A DNA stretch of 64,000 nucleotides. Source: Botryosphaeria dothidea (lineage: Eukaryota > Ascomycota > Dothideomycetes > Botryosphaeriales > Botryosphaeriaceae). This document shows, piece by piece, positions 1-11,914 of this stretch. Position 1 is the first letter of the stretch. Each line of letters opens with the position of its first letter. The notes under the pieces were generated by a model. That model was not told the origin of the DNA, ran no database searches, and saw only the letters and a program-made list of their open reading frames with translations. The position numbers and the translations under genes are program-made. The stretch is from positions 310,001-374,000 of the forward strand of contig WWBZ02000016.1 in the NCBI GenBank assembly GCA_011503125.2, given 5' to 3'.

Positions 1-3000
1 GCATGAAGGGCGACATGTCGAGGTTGTTGAGGGGGAATTCGATGGGGGTGCGGACCTTGCGGGCGCGCTCGGTGTGGGACGCCGAGAAGCGCTTGAAGTG
101 GACGACGAGGTAGTGCGGCGCGCGGGTGATGGTGATTTGCTTGGTGGCCTCGCGCTCCTTCTTGCAGCGCGGACAGCGCCAGACCTCGTCGCCCGAGAGG
201 CGCTCCTCGGAGCAGTAGGAGCGGAGGCAGTCGCGAATGTCGGCGCGGCCGTTGCGGGGGATCTCGACGCTGATGCTGTAAAAGGTCTCAAAGGTTGTGG
301 AAGTGAAATGGCAGGTTGTGCATCGGAGGCGAGACATGTGCTGGCCACCGAAAAGCTCGCTGATGATGGAGCGTTCGCGCATCGACCAACGCATCCATTC
401 GATACGGGCGACGTACGATTTGGGTAAACTTTCTCGACGCGCTTCTTCCTGTTCGGTGAGTGCCTGAGCAGGCGGGTGTGACCAATTGACGTTCATATCT
501 TCGTGCAATACGTCGATCAAGAAGTCGAGGAACTCCTTCGCATCCTGCTGGCGATCTATCCCCCATTCTCGGTTTATGCGAGCGCAAAGTTCCTATATGC
601 ATGTTAGTGGATATGCTCCGTGCGATGCGCAGACCACCTTGAGTTTTGACTTACCCTCAACGTCTTTGGTCTTACAGGCCCGCCGCCTTCTATCCACAAG
701 TTCTGAATGAGTGTTGCGTAATTTTCTGACATGGTTCCTTGTGACCCCCGCCAATTTTGCTTCTGGATATACTTGACAAAGCTGCCATCCTTGTAAATCC
801 TCGTCAACGGCAGGGTAGCGTTGAGGCACTGAATAGTTGCATTCATATAGCAGGTAACGCCGAAATTGATCAGACCAGTCCGAGGTAATCTGATATTTTG
901 TGGAAGTTGGCTAGGCGGGAGATAAGCAGGTAGCTGGGAAGACCGGGCGGTGGCGACATGATTCTGAGGAGCATTCCTGTCGTGGGCACCGCTATAGTTA
1001 ACGCGGGCCGCAGCGGGTGCTGGTCGAGAAGGTATCGAGGGCATCGTTGTTCCGGGATAGTCTGGCACTGTCGGTGCCGGTCGCGAGGGTGGTCGCGAGG
1101 GTGGTCGTGATGAGGGCGCAATTGGAAATGGTCTTGGAGCTGCACTAGTCATTGATTGAGGTCCAATTGCGGATGCGTCAGGAAAGCGCCGCATGAATTC
1201 CTCTGTGCTGTGGTAGTAAGGGATCTCCTCGTCTGCTATGCCGTCTCCCTCGATTTCTTGTGGTGGTACTGTCGGTGGTCTTTCTCCCCTGGCTTTTTCT
1301 AGCCACCTCTTTTCTTCTTCCGGGTCCAATGGGTTGTAATCACGCATCTTCTTCTTTTGCAAGTATAAGCGTGATCCATTGCCGGCCATTGGAGCCCTAC
1401 GAATTGGCCGCCCAACTCTTCCGTTCTGCTGATCAGATACAATTGCAGCTGTGTTGGAGGTCTTCAGTGCGCCTTGGCCAAGGAGATCTGCCCACGCATC
1501 AAGACCACCCATAAGCAGGATCGGTGGTCTTTGTAAGGGTTTGTCGGCATTGAACTCATAAAGAGCATCGTAGAGGAACTTGAGAACTGATTCCTGAGGA
1601 CTTCGGGAAGACTTTTGAAGGAAATCTGCAGTAGGTGTCGACTGATCGTAGTAGACAACTAGGTCGAACTCGTTCCGGCGATCAAACATTTCTTGTTCGA
1701 TATCTGGCGAAATAACGAGAGCCTCTTGAAGCTGATCGGCAGACATGTTCGGTCTCAGAGCGGTAGGCTCTATACACATTATCGAATTAACGTAGACATG
1801 GCCCTCGTCGTAGTCTTCTCTATTCCGGACATCAATGACAAGCACGTTGTATGGTTTCAAGTAGTCGAAGAGTTTCTCGGCGCTGATTTGCCATTCCCGT
1901 GGAGCGTGTAGGGATTTCCTTCTTATGACTGATGATTGTTGACTTGATGGCCTGGGGAAGTACGACTCAGAATCTCCATTCGGAGCTTGAGCAGAAAGAC
2001 TCGAGGTGGGGATGGAGTTTGTCCGGACTAGGCTCCTGGCTGTGGTGCGAGGGGGGTCTATATTAGCCGGCGTCTGCATATTGCGGGCTGGGCTGTAAGC
2101 AGGACTTGGCTCCTTGGGTAGGAAGGCGGTAATGCGGGTATCAAGAGGTAATTTCGGCGGACGCTCAGGCGCAGAAGAACCATTAGGCATAGCTCGAGGA
2201 CCTTGGGGCTTGGGGCTCGCTCCTGGATACATGCCATTGAAATCCAGCGGGGATGGCATCTGCACCGAGACGGGCCGAGGCGCGGGCTGATTCCCCGAAG
2301 CTCGCAAGCGGGCAAAGCGCTCACTCAAAGCATCGCCTTGGCTCGACAAGCCAGAAGGAGACCCGTTTTGCTGGAGGACGCGGCCATGCATGTTTTGTGG
2401 CTTCGGGTTCACAGGAGGCCGTGTCCGCGGCGACTCTACGGAACTCAAGGGCGTGGACCTTCCAGAGAGGCCCTCCGATCCAGTATCCAAAGACCCTCGT
2501 GGGGATTGGCCAGACGTGCTTGTGCCAGTGTCAAGGAAAAGCTCATCGCGCATGGAGAATCTTGGATTCGGGTATACTGCAGGCTCGGGAGTGCTCGATG
2601 CGGCAGGAACGCTGGCGTGGCGGGAATGTGTTTCGCTGGTGCCATTGACGTGGATGGTGGGCCGCACTCCGCTCCGTTTATTATCATTTATTATGATTTC
2701 TTTGATGTTCGAGAGGCGGTCTGCTCTATCGGACAGAAACTGGTCAAAAGTCAGAAATTGCTCGCCACATGGGATTGTTTCACTGTGTACCTTTCCAAGA
2801 GCCCTGTGCCTCTGATATCTTGTGCCTCTGTCCTCCTTCACTAGCGGGGCATCGCGGCAGACTGGGATGCGGTTGAAGACGAGCTCGGAGGCAATGATGT
2901 ACTCAAGATACGCTAGGTCCGGCCGGCGGAAATCAAGAAGGGAATCTATTTGCTTCGCAGACTGCTCTGCTGTCTCGAGCATGCGATCGACCTGATCCAA

Positions 3001-3197
3001 GGGTCAGTATTGGCTACCACAGGCGGCGGCTGACTTACTGTCAGCGGGGCGTTCAGCAGCCTCTCCTCAGCGCGAGCCTTAAGATCATTGATATGGGGCA
3101 TGGCTCGCGGAGTTGGGCTGGGCCCGCCATTGTGTGCGCCATTGTCAGAGCGACTGTGGGAGCCCAAGCCGCTGGAGCTTAGCCTGTAACCGTTCAT
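1..3197 (-). CDS. Ubiquitin C-terminal hydrolase with rhodanese domain (Doa4/USP8-like), 3' end outside window
   Basis: Removes ubiquitin from cargo and recycles it, typically at endosomes (Doa4/USP8 family). Model: exon 1 3197-3039, exon 2 2991-655, exon 3 592 to the window edge; both introns (47 and 62 bp) have GTAAGT donors and keep frame. Start is the ATG at 3197. The N-terminal part is a helical MIT-like segment, then a long Ser/Pro-rich linker. A rhodanese-like domain follows (VIDVRNREDYDEGHV), with Asp where rhodaneses have the active Cys (VVYYDQST). The USP core begins with the Cys box (NFGVTCYMNA). Exon 3 carries QQDAKEF, two zinc-ribbon CxxC pairs (CTTC, CPRC) and a VVHFKRF block. 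The catalytic His box lies beyond position 1. Doa4 versus Ubp5-type naming is inferred from domain order. Confidence 0.9.
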
Positions 3198-4073
3198 GGC
3201 GGGGTTGCGGCGGTTGGCATGAGCAGGCGAATGCGAAACGTCGGCGGCTTATAAAGCAGCACGGCTTGACATGTTCAGATGGGCGAGGTAAGGGAACGGG
3301 TCGGGAGAAGAGGCTGTGTGGTGTCCGGTTGTGGCGATCTACGCGGTAGCAAGCGCCGAGGATACGAATACAGGCCACGACGATTCCGCGGTGAGTTCTG
3401 GGCAGGCGGGCGGCGGTCAGACGTCGAGGCGGCAGCAGGGCGATAGCGAAGGACTGAGGGGCAGAGTATGGTTCGGAGGGGTGTTTTCGCGGAGGAGAAT
3501 CGAGGAGAGAGGGCGCAGGCTTCTGGGGGGCGTGTGGTTGCTGCAGGCGGTCTTGGAGATGGGCCACGGGCAGTGGTCAGTGGGCAAGCTTCACCAGATG
3601 ACGATGCCGGCGCGCCACACGTCGACGAGGCGCAGGCCCAAGTTAATGCGCACGCCGCGGCACAAGCGCATCTGACGCGCATGCAGCTGGGCACACTTTA
3701 AAGCGCGACGGCCCGCCGCTGTTCTAGCGCTGCAGTGCAGGCAAAAGTCACTTAGTCTTGGGCGCCAGGGACTTCTTGGGCTGAGGGGTGCGAAGGCGGT
3801 CGGGCACGGTTGAGCTGTGTTGCTGGCTGGTGCTGGAGCGCGCGATGACGCCGCACTCGTTCGGGCGGCGGCGGTGCAGGCCGCCGCGTCTGGGCCAACC
3901 TTACCTTACCCTACCTTGACCTGGATACCTTCAACTCCTCAACCCATGCCCGTACCATCGCGCCACAGAGCTCGCCGACCTCAACCCACCCCAACAGCTC
4001 GTCGCCCGAGCTCCCTGTGATACCCCAACCTACTCCTCCCACTCTCTCCAGCCCCACAGCTCTCACCGGCGCC
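3198..4073. promoter_or_regulatory. Divergent promoter region between the ubiquitin protease and VPS27
   Basis: About 0.88 kb, GC-rich, with no convincing coding frame (the short ORFs overlap in several frames). It must hold both promoters and 5' leaders. The stretch near 3900-4060 is pyrimidine-rich just before the VPS27 ATG, as expected of a fungal 5' leader. Confidence 0.6.
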
Positions 4074-6438
4074 ATGGCCGGCTGGTTCGCGTCTTCCAAC
4101 TCCGCTCTGGACGAGCAGGTCGAGCGCGCCACCTCGTCCAGCTTGTATGCCGCCCTGCAACATCACCATCGCCACTGCTAACCCGTCCGGCAGAGAGGAC
4201 ATCGCGCTCAACCTGGAGATCTCGGACATCATTCGCTCCAAGACGGTGCAGCCGAAAGAGGCCATGCGCTCCATCAAGAAGCGCATAGGCAACAAGAACC
4301 CGAACGTGCAGCTGGCCGCTCTCAACGTATGGAATTCTTCTGCCTGGAGCCCCACTGCCATGGCCTGACTGCTGACTACTATTGCTGCAGCTGACCGACA
4401 CGTGCGTCAAGAACGGCGGTGACCACTTCATCATCGAGATCGCCTCGCGCGAGTTCATGGACAACCTCGTCTCGCTGCTCAAAGCATACGGCCCCGCTGA
4501 AGTCAACAAGGACGTGAAGGACAAGATACTCGAGCTAATACAGGTCTGGGCTATTGCTGCTGAAGGTCGTCCCCAGCTTGTCTACATTCCCGAGATCTAC
4601 AGGTCGTTGCAACGCGAAGGCTTTCATTTTCCTCCTCGCCAGGAGGTGCTCAGCAGCATGTTCGACAGTAGCGCTGTAAGTCACTCGCACATGCTTCCCA
4701 GATGTTCTGCTAACAGTGTGCCTTCCAGCCCCCGGAATGGACTGATTCTGATGTCTGCCTGCGCTGTCGCACCGCCTTTACCTTCACCAACCGGAAACAC
4801 CATTGCCGCAATTGTGGAGGCGTCTTCTGCGGCTCGTGCTCTAGCAAGAACCTTGCTCTCCCTCATCTCGGAATAATGCAGCCTGTGCGCGTGGACGACG
4901 GGTGCTATATTAAGCTCACCGACAAAAACCGGGGAACCCCCGTGCCTAAGGGTTTCGATGCCGCTAAGCCAGCCAGGACACTTTACCAGGGCTCACTCGA
5001 GCCGAGGAGTGCAAGAGTTGAAGACAGTTTTGATGCAGACCTGAAGAGGGCCCTGGAAATGAGTTTGGAGGAAGTCAAGGCGAACACCAGTGCCGGCTAC
5101 GTTCCTCAGTCGCAGCTGCAGTCGAAACCTGCCAATGGTGCTCAGAATGAGGAAGAAGAGGATGCAGATCTCAAGGCGGCCATCGCCGCATCTTTGGCTG
5201 ATATGGAGGAGCAGAAGAAGAAGCATGCAGCCCAGTTGAAGCAACAGACATCATCCTCGAACGGAACTCCAGTTGCGGTACCACCACGGAATGACTATGA
5301 ACTCAGCCCTTCAGAAGCTGAAAACATAAGTCTTTTCTCTACTTTGGTCGAGCGCTTGCAACACCAGCCGCCGGGGACCATTCTTCGGGAACCGCAGATC
5401 CAGGAATTGTATGAAAGTATCGGGAAATTGCGTCCGAAGCTCGCAAGGACGTACGGCGAGACTATGAGCAAGCACGACACGCTCCTGGACCTACATGCCA
5501 AGTTGTCAACCGTCGTTCGCTACTACGACCGCATGCTTGAGGAGCGCCTCTCCAATACCTACAACCACTCTGGCTACGGATTTCAGCCAAGCATGCAGCG
5601 ACCTGCTTCGAACCTCTACCCTAGCATAGCACCTAGCGCTCCGGATGGCCCCTCCGGAGCAGAGAGCTTCTACACCGGCAATAACGATCCTTACGCTCGC
5701 CCCCAGTCTACATACAACCAATACGCACAACAACCGCAATCGCCCTACGTGCCGAACCGCAACTCGATGCCGCCCCAAGCTTTCCCTCAAGTACAGGACT
5801 CGCAATTTCAGCAACAGCAGTACTACGGCGCTCAACAACCACCACCACAACAGCAGCAAAGTCAGCCGGGTGCACCATACCAGCAGGCTCCACCCCCATC
5901 CAGTTCTCCACAACTCCAGCGGAGGTCTTCAGCCCAACAGCAACCATCAGCCCCACCAGCTGGCGAGTACACGCCTTCGCAACCATCTATCTCCGATGAC
6001 CCGAACGCAGCCTATTATTACAACATCGAGCAGCAGCCGAGCGCCCCTCCCACTGCTGCACCTCAGCAGCAACAGCAGCAGGCCCCTCAGCCCTCTTCTC
6101 CGCAGCTCTACCACCAACAGCCTCCGCCGCAGCAACCTCCTCAGCAGTCGCAAGCGCCACCGCCACAACCCCAGCCACAACAGCAGCAACAATACTGGCA
6201 ACAACAACAGACCCAACAGCAGCCGCCCCAACAGCAGGCTCCATCGCAGCAGTCTCCACCACAGCAGGCGCCTCCGCCTCAACAACAACAGCCCCCCTAT
6301 TGGCAGCAGCAACAAGCACCGCAGCAGTACGCTTACCCACCTCAAGCGTCGGCGGGTGGTTACGCGGCTGATGCTTTCCCTAGTGCGCCGCAGCATCAAC
6401 CACAGGCACCCAAGGAAGAGGCGTTGATTGAGTTGTAA
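4074..6438 (+). CDS. vps27: Vps27, ESCRT-0 subunit (VHS-FYVE-UIM)
   Basis: Binds ubiquitinated membrane cargo and PI3P on endosomes and starts multivesicular-body sorting with Hse1. Exons 4074-4144, 4194-4326, 4391-4675, 4729-6438 give 732 aa. The VHS domain covers about residues 10-150 ([20 protein letters not shown]). The FYVE finger follows ([13 protein letters not shown], with WTDSD before it); the 4676-4728 intron falls just ahead of it. Two UIM-like helices follow ([14 protein letters not shown] and [14 protein letters not shown]), then a GAT-like helical region. The last ~200 residues are Gln/Pro-rich, and the protein ends EEALIEL, resembling the clathrin-box end (LIEL/LIDL) of Vps27. 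Family assignment is secure. Confidence 0.95.
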
Positions 6439-7039
6439 ACATCAAGATCAGGAAGGGCGAGTAGATGGAGGGATGATTGCTCATAGGAAGACTTGGAGCA
6501 GAGAAGATGTAGAATCATGGAATGTTAATGAATGACGGTGAACTTCTTTCTCTAATTCCCCCTTTCATTTGATACAGGTCGGCATTCCCATCATATCGAA
6601 TTTCTCGTTGTAAAGCATATAATCGTCATCAGAACATGTCTCAAATACCAAAAATGGGGAGTCGTTTGTTTCTGACATGGTCGTTTCTAAATTGGGTTGG
6701 GGATGAATTTTTCCCCGGGCGTCTTTTCTTTCCGACGTTTTTCATGACGCTCATTCGATAATGTGGTGGAATGTATGCGAGATTGGGTTCTGGCCTCAAA
6801 GCAGAAAATGCGGAGCCTAATCACTTAAACCTTTGACAGGCGAGCTCGAATGTTGATTAATACCCATGAATGTCGGATCAGCTACCGTTGACAGGGAGCT
6901 CATGAAGAAATCAAATCAAGGCCTCAATTCCACGCTCTCTTCTTTCCCTCGACAGAGTGACAAGCAATCCTGCTCCGAAAAGAAAAAGCATAGCATTCTT
7001 TCATCCACACCTCTCTTTCTCCACCACCATCAAGTCCCA
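6439..7039. other. Intergenic, convergent 3' region
   Basis: Lies between the stop codons of VPS27 (+) and the next gene (-). It is AT-richer than its flanks and presumably holds both 3' UTRs. I see no coding frame or repeat. Confidence 0.6.
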
Positions 7040-7591
7040 TCAAAAGTCCTTATACCACCAAAGCACCCAGTGCTGCTTCGATTCCGTCTGCTTATACTGC
7101 ATCTGCACGCCCCGGCTTGCCACCTTGTCATAGCCCTTCAAATCATTCGGATTCGTCGTCACCCCGACGGCATACACGCGCGCCCCAGTAGTACCCACAT
7201 ACTCCTGCCTCACCCCGGCCAAGATCTTCTCGACATCGTCGCTCAACCTGGCATTCAGCCGCGCCCCGCCCACGTTGTCCTGGTAGTGGCTCTCGCACTT
7301 CAACTCGATGCCGACGCTCTGCACGGGGCCTTGGACGCCGGTCGCCCAGATGTCGACGCGCTGCCCCGCCTTCTTGAAGACGTTGAGCTCGCGCTCGGCG
7401 ACGTAGGCGTGGGCGGACGACTCGGTGATGAGGAAGGCCAGCTCGACCTGCAGCCAGCCCTCCCAGCCGCCCTTCTGCTCCATGATCTCCCACAACTTGC
7501 GGTGGTGGGTGTTGACGAAGTCGACGATGGAGACTAGGATGGGGTCGGTGGGGGTGCCGGGCTGGGCGGAGGGGTTGGCGGGCGCCGCCAT
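7040..7591 (-). CDS. Small protein with PD-(D/E)XK nuclease-like residue pattern
   Basis: Intronless ORF of 183 aa that starts at the first ATG after an A/C-rich leader. I do not recognise an orthologue by name. The middle of the protein reads as an alpha-helix with a conserved-looking Glu (WLQVELAFL, about residue 50), a strand with Asp (QRVDIWATG, about 80), then a strand with Glu-x-Lys (GIELKCES, about 97). That is the order and spacing of E...D...ExK in restriction-endonuclease-fold enzymes. There is no signal peptide or membrane segment. Coding bias (GC-rich third positions) supports a real gene; nuclease activity is only inferred from the pattern. Confidence 0.7.
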   Translation of the reverse strand: MAAPANPSAQPGTPTDPILVSIVDFVNTHHRKLWEIMEQKGGWEGWLQVELAFLITESSAHAYVAERELNVFKKAGQRVDIWATGVQGPVQSVGIELKCESHYQDNVGGARLNARLSDDVEKILAGVRQEYVGTTGARVYAVGVTTNPNDLKGYDKVASRGVQMQYKQTESKQHWVLWWYKDF

Positions 7592-9151
7592 TGTTTTTCT
7601 TGTGTGTGTGCGTGTGCGTGAGAGGCTGTGTGGGAAGGTGACGGTCGTACTAGGCGGGCCTCAGCTCTCTGACCTAGGTAAGCACCGAGATGTGGTGGTC
7701 TCTGCTTGCGACAAGCCAATCAGGTTGGCGTCAGATTAGGTTTCTACAGTTTTGCAGCACGATGGAGTCAATTATAAGATCTGGGCGAGAGGTTCGGCCC
7801 CACCTCGCTTCCCAGATACATAGATGTGTGCATGCAGAAATCAGGTTTCATTCATTGATTTCGTAGGATCCGGTGCTTAGTCAAGTCAAGTCAGCCTTGT
7901 CTCGAGTGGCTTTCAGCTTTGCTTATTCTTTCAGCCAAAAGCAGTGGAATGATCCGAGAAAGTTCCCAAGCAATGTGGACCTCTTTGAAAATTTAGGGCA
8001 TATGTATTATCTCACCATACCATATCTACTTTCCTCCTCACTTCGTCTACCAATGTGAGGAACCATCCGACCTGAATTCATGCAGGAAGCCCTCTGCCAC
8101 TTCCTCCGCTTCCCAATTAGCTCGGTACTCCTCCTTGTCGTATTCTCATTTCTTTAAACTCTCCCTGCAGCACTCGCACTCCGCCACTGCCTCCACTCCG
8201 ACCAGCCCCACTCAGCCCAAAACTCTCTCCCAAAACTCTCTCAGCTCCAAAAAAGAAAAAGGAATTGAAAAACGCACAACAACTGTGCGACTGTACAGCG
8301 GTAAAAAAGGGAAGACACACCACAAAAAGTTCGAAACATAAGTGTTACAGAGCGAGAGAAACAGAAGCCTTCCAAACCTCATCTAGTGTGTATGAAGAAG
8401 AAAGAAGCGACCGGCAAGCCGCACTGAGAACGGCCTTCTTGAAGAAGCGAACGATCTCCGTGAACTAAAAGTCTCTTTAGAAAAAACGATCGCAGGGCCT
8501 GGCGTAGAAGTGAAAGAAGAAATGGCCGGGCCCTTAAAAAAGAATAGCACGGAATAGTGCTTGCAGAAAAAGCTGATCGTACGCTGAACAGCCAGAGAAG
8601 AAGAGAATCAGAAAGTTCTCAGAGAAATCAACACACTGCAGATATCCAAGACACGAAAATTGTAAAGAAACCAAAAACTTGAATTTTCAGAACACCGACC
8701 AACATCCGCTTGCCAGTTGGGATGACATGAACGCCGCCAGGAAAGCTTCCAAAATAATGACGTGCCAACACTGGCACAAACGATGAAAATGTTTTGATCC
8801 CCGACTCAAAAGCCTCCAGCTCCGTGACTCGCTTGAACGGGTTCCGCCGGTGATATAAGATGAATAAGAGTTTCCTGGTGATGATTGGGAACGAAGAATG
8901 ACAATCGTTGATGCGTGGGCGCTGAAAACGTGCCCGGCCTACATGGAAATGTTTGACTCGAGTGAAACTCCTTTCTTTATGGCGCCGGATATTAATTTGT
9001 TCACTGAACTTGGAAATGATGCCTGTCGTCCTCCATGGGAAGTAGACCGAAGAATGGGAAGGTTCGAGGGAATTGCTCCTGAGTTATGATGCTCATGCTG
9101 TCTGTACATGTCGTGTTTTCTCGTACTATTCTTTCAGTTCTGCTCTTGTGA
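7592..9151. other. Intergenic, no gene seen
   Basis: About 1.6 kb. The first part contains the promoter of the small minus-strand gene. From about 8200 to 8700 it is A/G-rich with only short overlapping ORFs. No RNA gene, repeat array or homologous peptide could be recognised. Confidence 0.5.
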
Positions 9152-11121
9152 TCATACATATTCCGGCCAGTGGTTGTACGGCATGAGCTCCGGTCCATTC
9201 CAGGATTCGCCATAAGGGTTGACGCGGGTTCCAGCGAAGAAGGCGTCATGGGCAATTTCCATGACGTTAATCCACGATGAGGGCTCGGGGTGCTTGAGCC
9301 ACTGCATCATAATATTAGCTCTCGGTCACTAAAAAGCCTTTTTTTTGCATAACTGACCTGGTTGTGGATATGGTACGTCCAAGCACCCTTGAAGAAGTTC
9401 TCGAGCGTGCGGTTGTTCGGCGGGAACTTATCCTCTTCAAATCTGTAGTCTGCAACAACCCCCTTTTCCCTCAGTTGCCTCTCTTCAGCGCTGGTTGCGG
9501 AGAACGAGTCCGAAGATATGGAGCCGGGCTTCTGCTGCGCCGCAGACGAGTGCGGTGCGTCGGACTCAGGCCTGCTTCCTTGACCGTCCGAAGTCCGGCC
9601 CTCAACGACACTCTGGGATTCGATCCTGGTCCTAGGCTTCTGCTGAGAAAGATCCACACGATCGAACTGCGGACCATCATAGCTCTGCCATTCATCCTTA
9701 ATCGCACCAGCCTTGCCCTTGAAAGCCTGGCTGTAGTCCGTAAAGCATGGAACAGTGCATCTTCCCTCGCGGTCCCAATTAAATTCGGTCCAGATCGGGT
9801 CAAAAGCAGCTGTCTCAAGCATGAGGAATTCTTGATCACGTCCATCCTTCCAAGCCATGCGTCCGATGACACGCGGATGAAAGTTGACACCCATGCGGAC
9901 ACCGCCGCGGAGCAAATAAGACGAAAGCGACGAATTGGCGGTGAGGGACATAATAGCCGTGTTGTAATCACCCGGGTGGGGATGCGCGGCCCAGCGCTCG
10001 GCAAAAGAATGGTTTTGCGGTAGAAAGAGAGGACGCATATCCCTGAGCATCAGAACATCCATGTCGAAATAAGCGCCGCCAAAGATGTGAAGAATAACGA
10101 AGCGGACAGCATCAGAAACAGCGACAGGGAGGAAAGTCATCTGCTTTGCGGTCAATGCAAGCCATTGTTGGCCATTCTTGTCCTCGATGACGCCATCGGC
10201 AATCGTAACCTCCCCCTTCGCATTAGGCTTGCTGCGCGAGTAACCGATTCCATCAGTGTGGTCGACGTTGCTCGGAAGTGGGATGCGCGAAGGGAACTTC
10301 CAAGGCATGACAGTGATGTCTCCACGCTCAACGAGAGGCAGGAAACGGGCGAAGAGAGGATCGCGCTGCAGCATATCGTCGACAGCGTGAGGGTTCTTGT
10401 CCGCATCCAGCCAAAGGTAGAGGCGCGAGCAGGCCAGGTTCTGGGTGTGGAGGTAGCTCTTGATGAAGACCTCGACTCTCCATGTTGCAGGACCAGTCCA
10501 ATAAGTGTGATAGGGAACAATAGGGCCGGGGCAAGTGCCAATGGACTCCTTGGAAGGCTTAGTCGCGTTAGAAATGGGGGCGTAGCTGGTCAAGGTGTTT
10601 CCGTGGCCATCGGCGTTGTTATATTCAGCTTTCTGAGGGTTCTGCTGGCTCGCTCGCACCCCATCCGGCGGGAGCTTATAATAGCGATCCTCCCCGTTCG
10701 CAAAGAACTGCAAGCAGTCAAAGACGTTCCTCATCTTCTCGATGCCATTGTATGTTCCCCTACACTCCTCTACCAACAGCTTAAGGTCGGCCTCCGTATC
10801 CACGTGGGGACGGGGACCCAGGAAGTCGTCCTTGGGGACCACGGCGCTGTCGGGGCGGTTGAAGACATTGGCGTGCGGGTTGATGGTGATGCTGGAGGGC
10901 GAACCGGCGAACTTGACCTTGACGCCAGACTTGGTGGACTTGATCAGGTCGACGGGGCCTGATTTTCCTAGGAATGCCGGGATGCCAAGCTTGCCAGTCG
11001 GCCGCGAGGAGGGGTTCTTGGCCAGGTTGATTATACTGAGGATGCAAGTGTACAGCAGGGCGGCGAGGAACAGGTTCCGCAAGAGGGTGCAGAATCCCCG
11101 TAACCGACTGCCCTCAGCCAT
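9152..11121 (-). CDS. Type II membrane glycosyltransferase with DXD motif (GT32-like)
   Basis: Transfers sugar from a nucleotide donor, probably in the Golgi. Exons 11121-9358 and 9301-9152 (56-bp intron) give 637 aa. The second exon supplies an otherwise missing C-terminus ending in NHWPEYV. Residues ~12-32 form a single hydrophobic anchor (LFLAALLYTCILSII) after a short basic cytoplasmic tail. The catalytic core has the Gly_transf_sug signature GGAYFDMDVLML with the metal-binding D-M-D. A polar Ser/Gln-rich insert (about residues 500-550) separates the core from the conserved end. Alpha-1,4- or alpha-1,6-transfer cannot be told apart from sequence. It shares a divergent 0.8-kb promoter region with the hydrolase-fold gene at 11915. 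Confidence 0.85.
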
Positions 11122-11914
11122 GCTCGCGGTTTTGGAGAGGTGTTCCGTCGCCGGGGCGCGAAGTATGAGGAGGTCTCCAGGATAAACAAGCGAACTCGGC
11201 AGAAAGTTGGCAGATAAGTCAACCGCGGAGGGCGTGCGGCGCGGGCGGGCTTCCGAGGCGGGGAAAGGACAGCGAGGAGGGATTAGCTATTGAGGCTGTG
11301 CTGTGTCGTGTGCTCGATCGCAAAGTGTCGCGAGTCGGCAGGTAGAGGGGGTCGATCGAGGGCTGGGTTGGCAATTAGGAAGCGACGAGCAGAGCGGCGT
11401 GGAAGCAGCGGTGCTCGGGCTTGTAGTAAAAATTGGCGGGCGAGGGAAGCGGTCAAAGGAGTGACAGTCGCGCCGGAATGGTGCTCGCGCAAGGCTGGGG
11501 CAGTGAAAAGGCGGAGCGGAGCTGAGGACACGGGCCCTCGATGGTCGAATTAATGCGGACAGAAGCAGGCAAGCGCGGCGGGCGGCAGGCCAGTGGGACG
11601 AGGGAGCAGCAGCGGCCTGGCGGATCGCGAGAGAGCGTCGACGGGTCGCCTGCTGGGAGGAAGGGAGGATTTGGGCTGTTCAGGACGACCAACACGGGGG
11701 GCGGATTGCCTCCAAGGGTGCCCTTTCTCGTGGCTGCAGGTCACTTTGGGGGGCGCGCGAGTGGGTGAGACGGCGGAGCTTGGCGCGCACTGGCTGCAGC
11801 CTGGGCCCAGCGCGGCCAATTTCGCGCGAATTGGACGCAGCCTGGACGCCTGCCTGTTGCCTCAAAGCCCGCCTGCGCTCCCTCGCGATAAGCGTTTCCC
11901 AATCTATCGCCTTC
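11122..11914. promoter_or_regulatory. Divergent promoter region, GC-rich
   Basis: About 0.8 kb between the glycosyltransferase and the alpha/beta-hydrolase-fold gene. Six-frame ORFs here overlap on both strands without recognisable peptides, so I read it as non-coding promoter and leader sequence. Confidence 0.55.
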
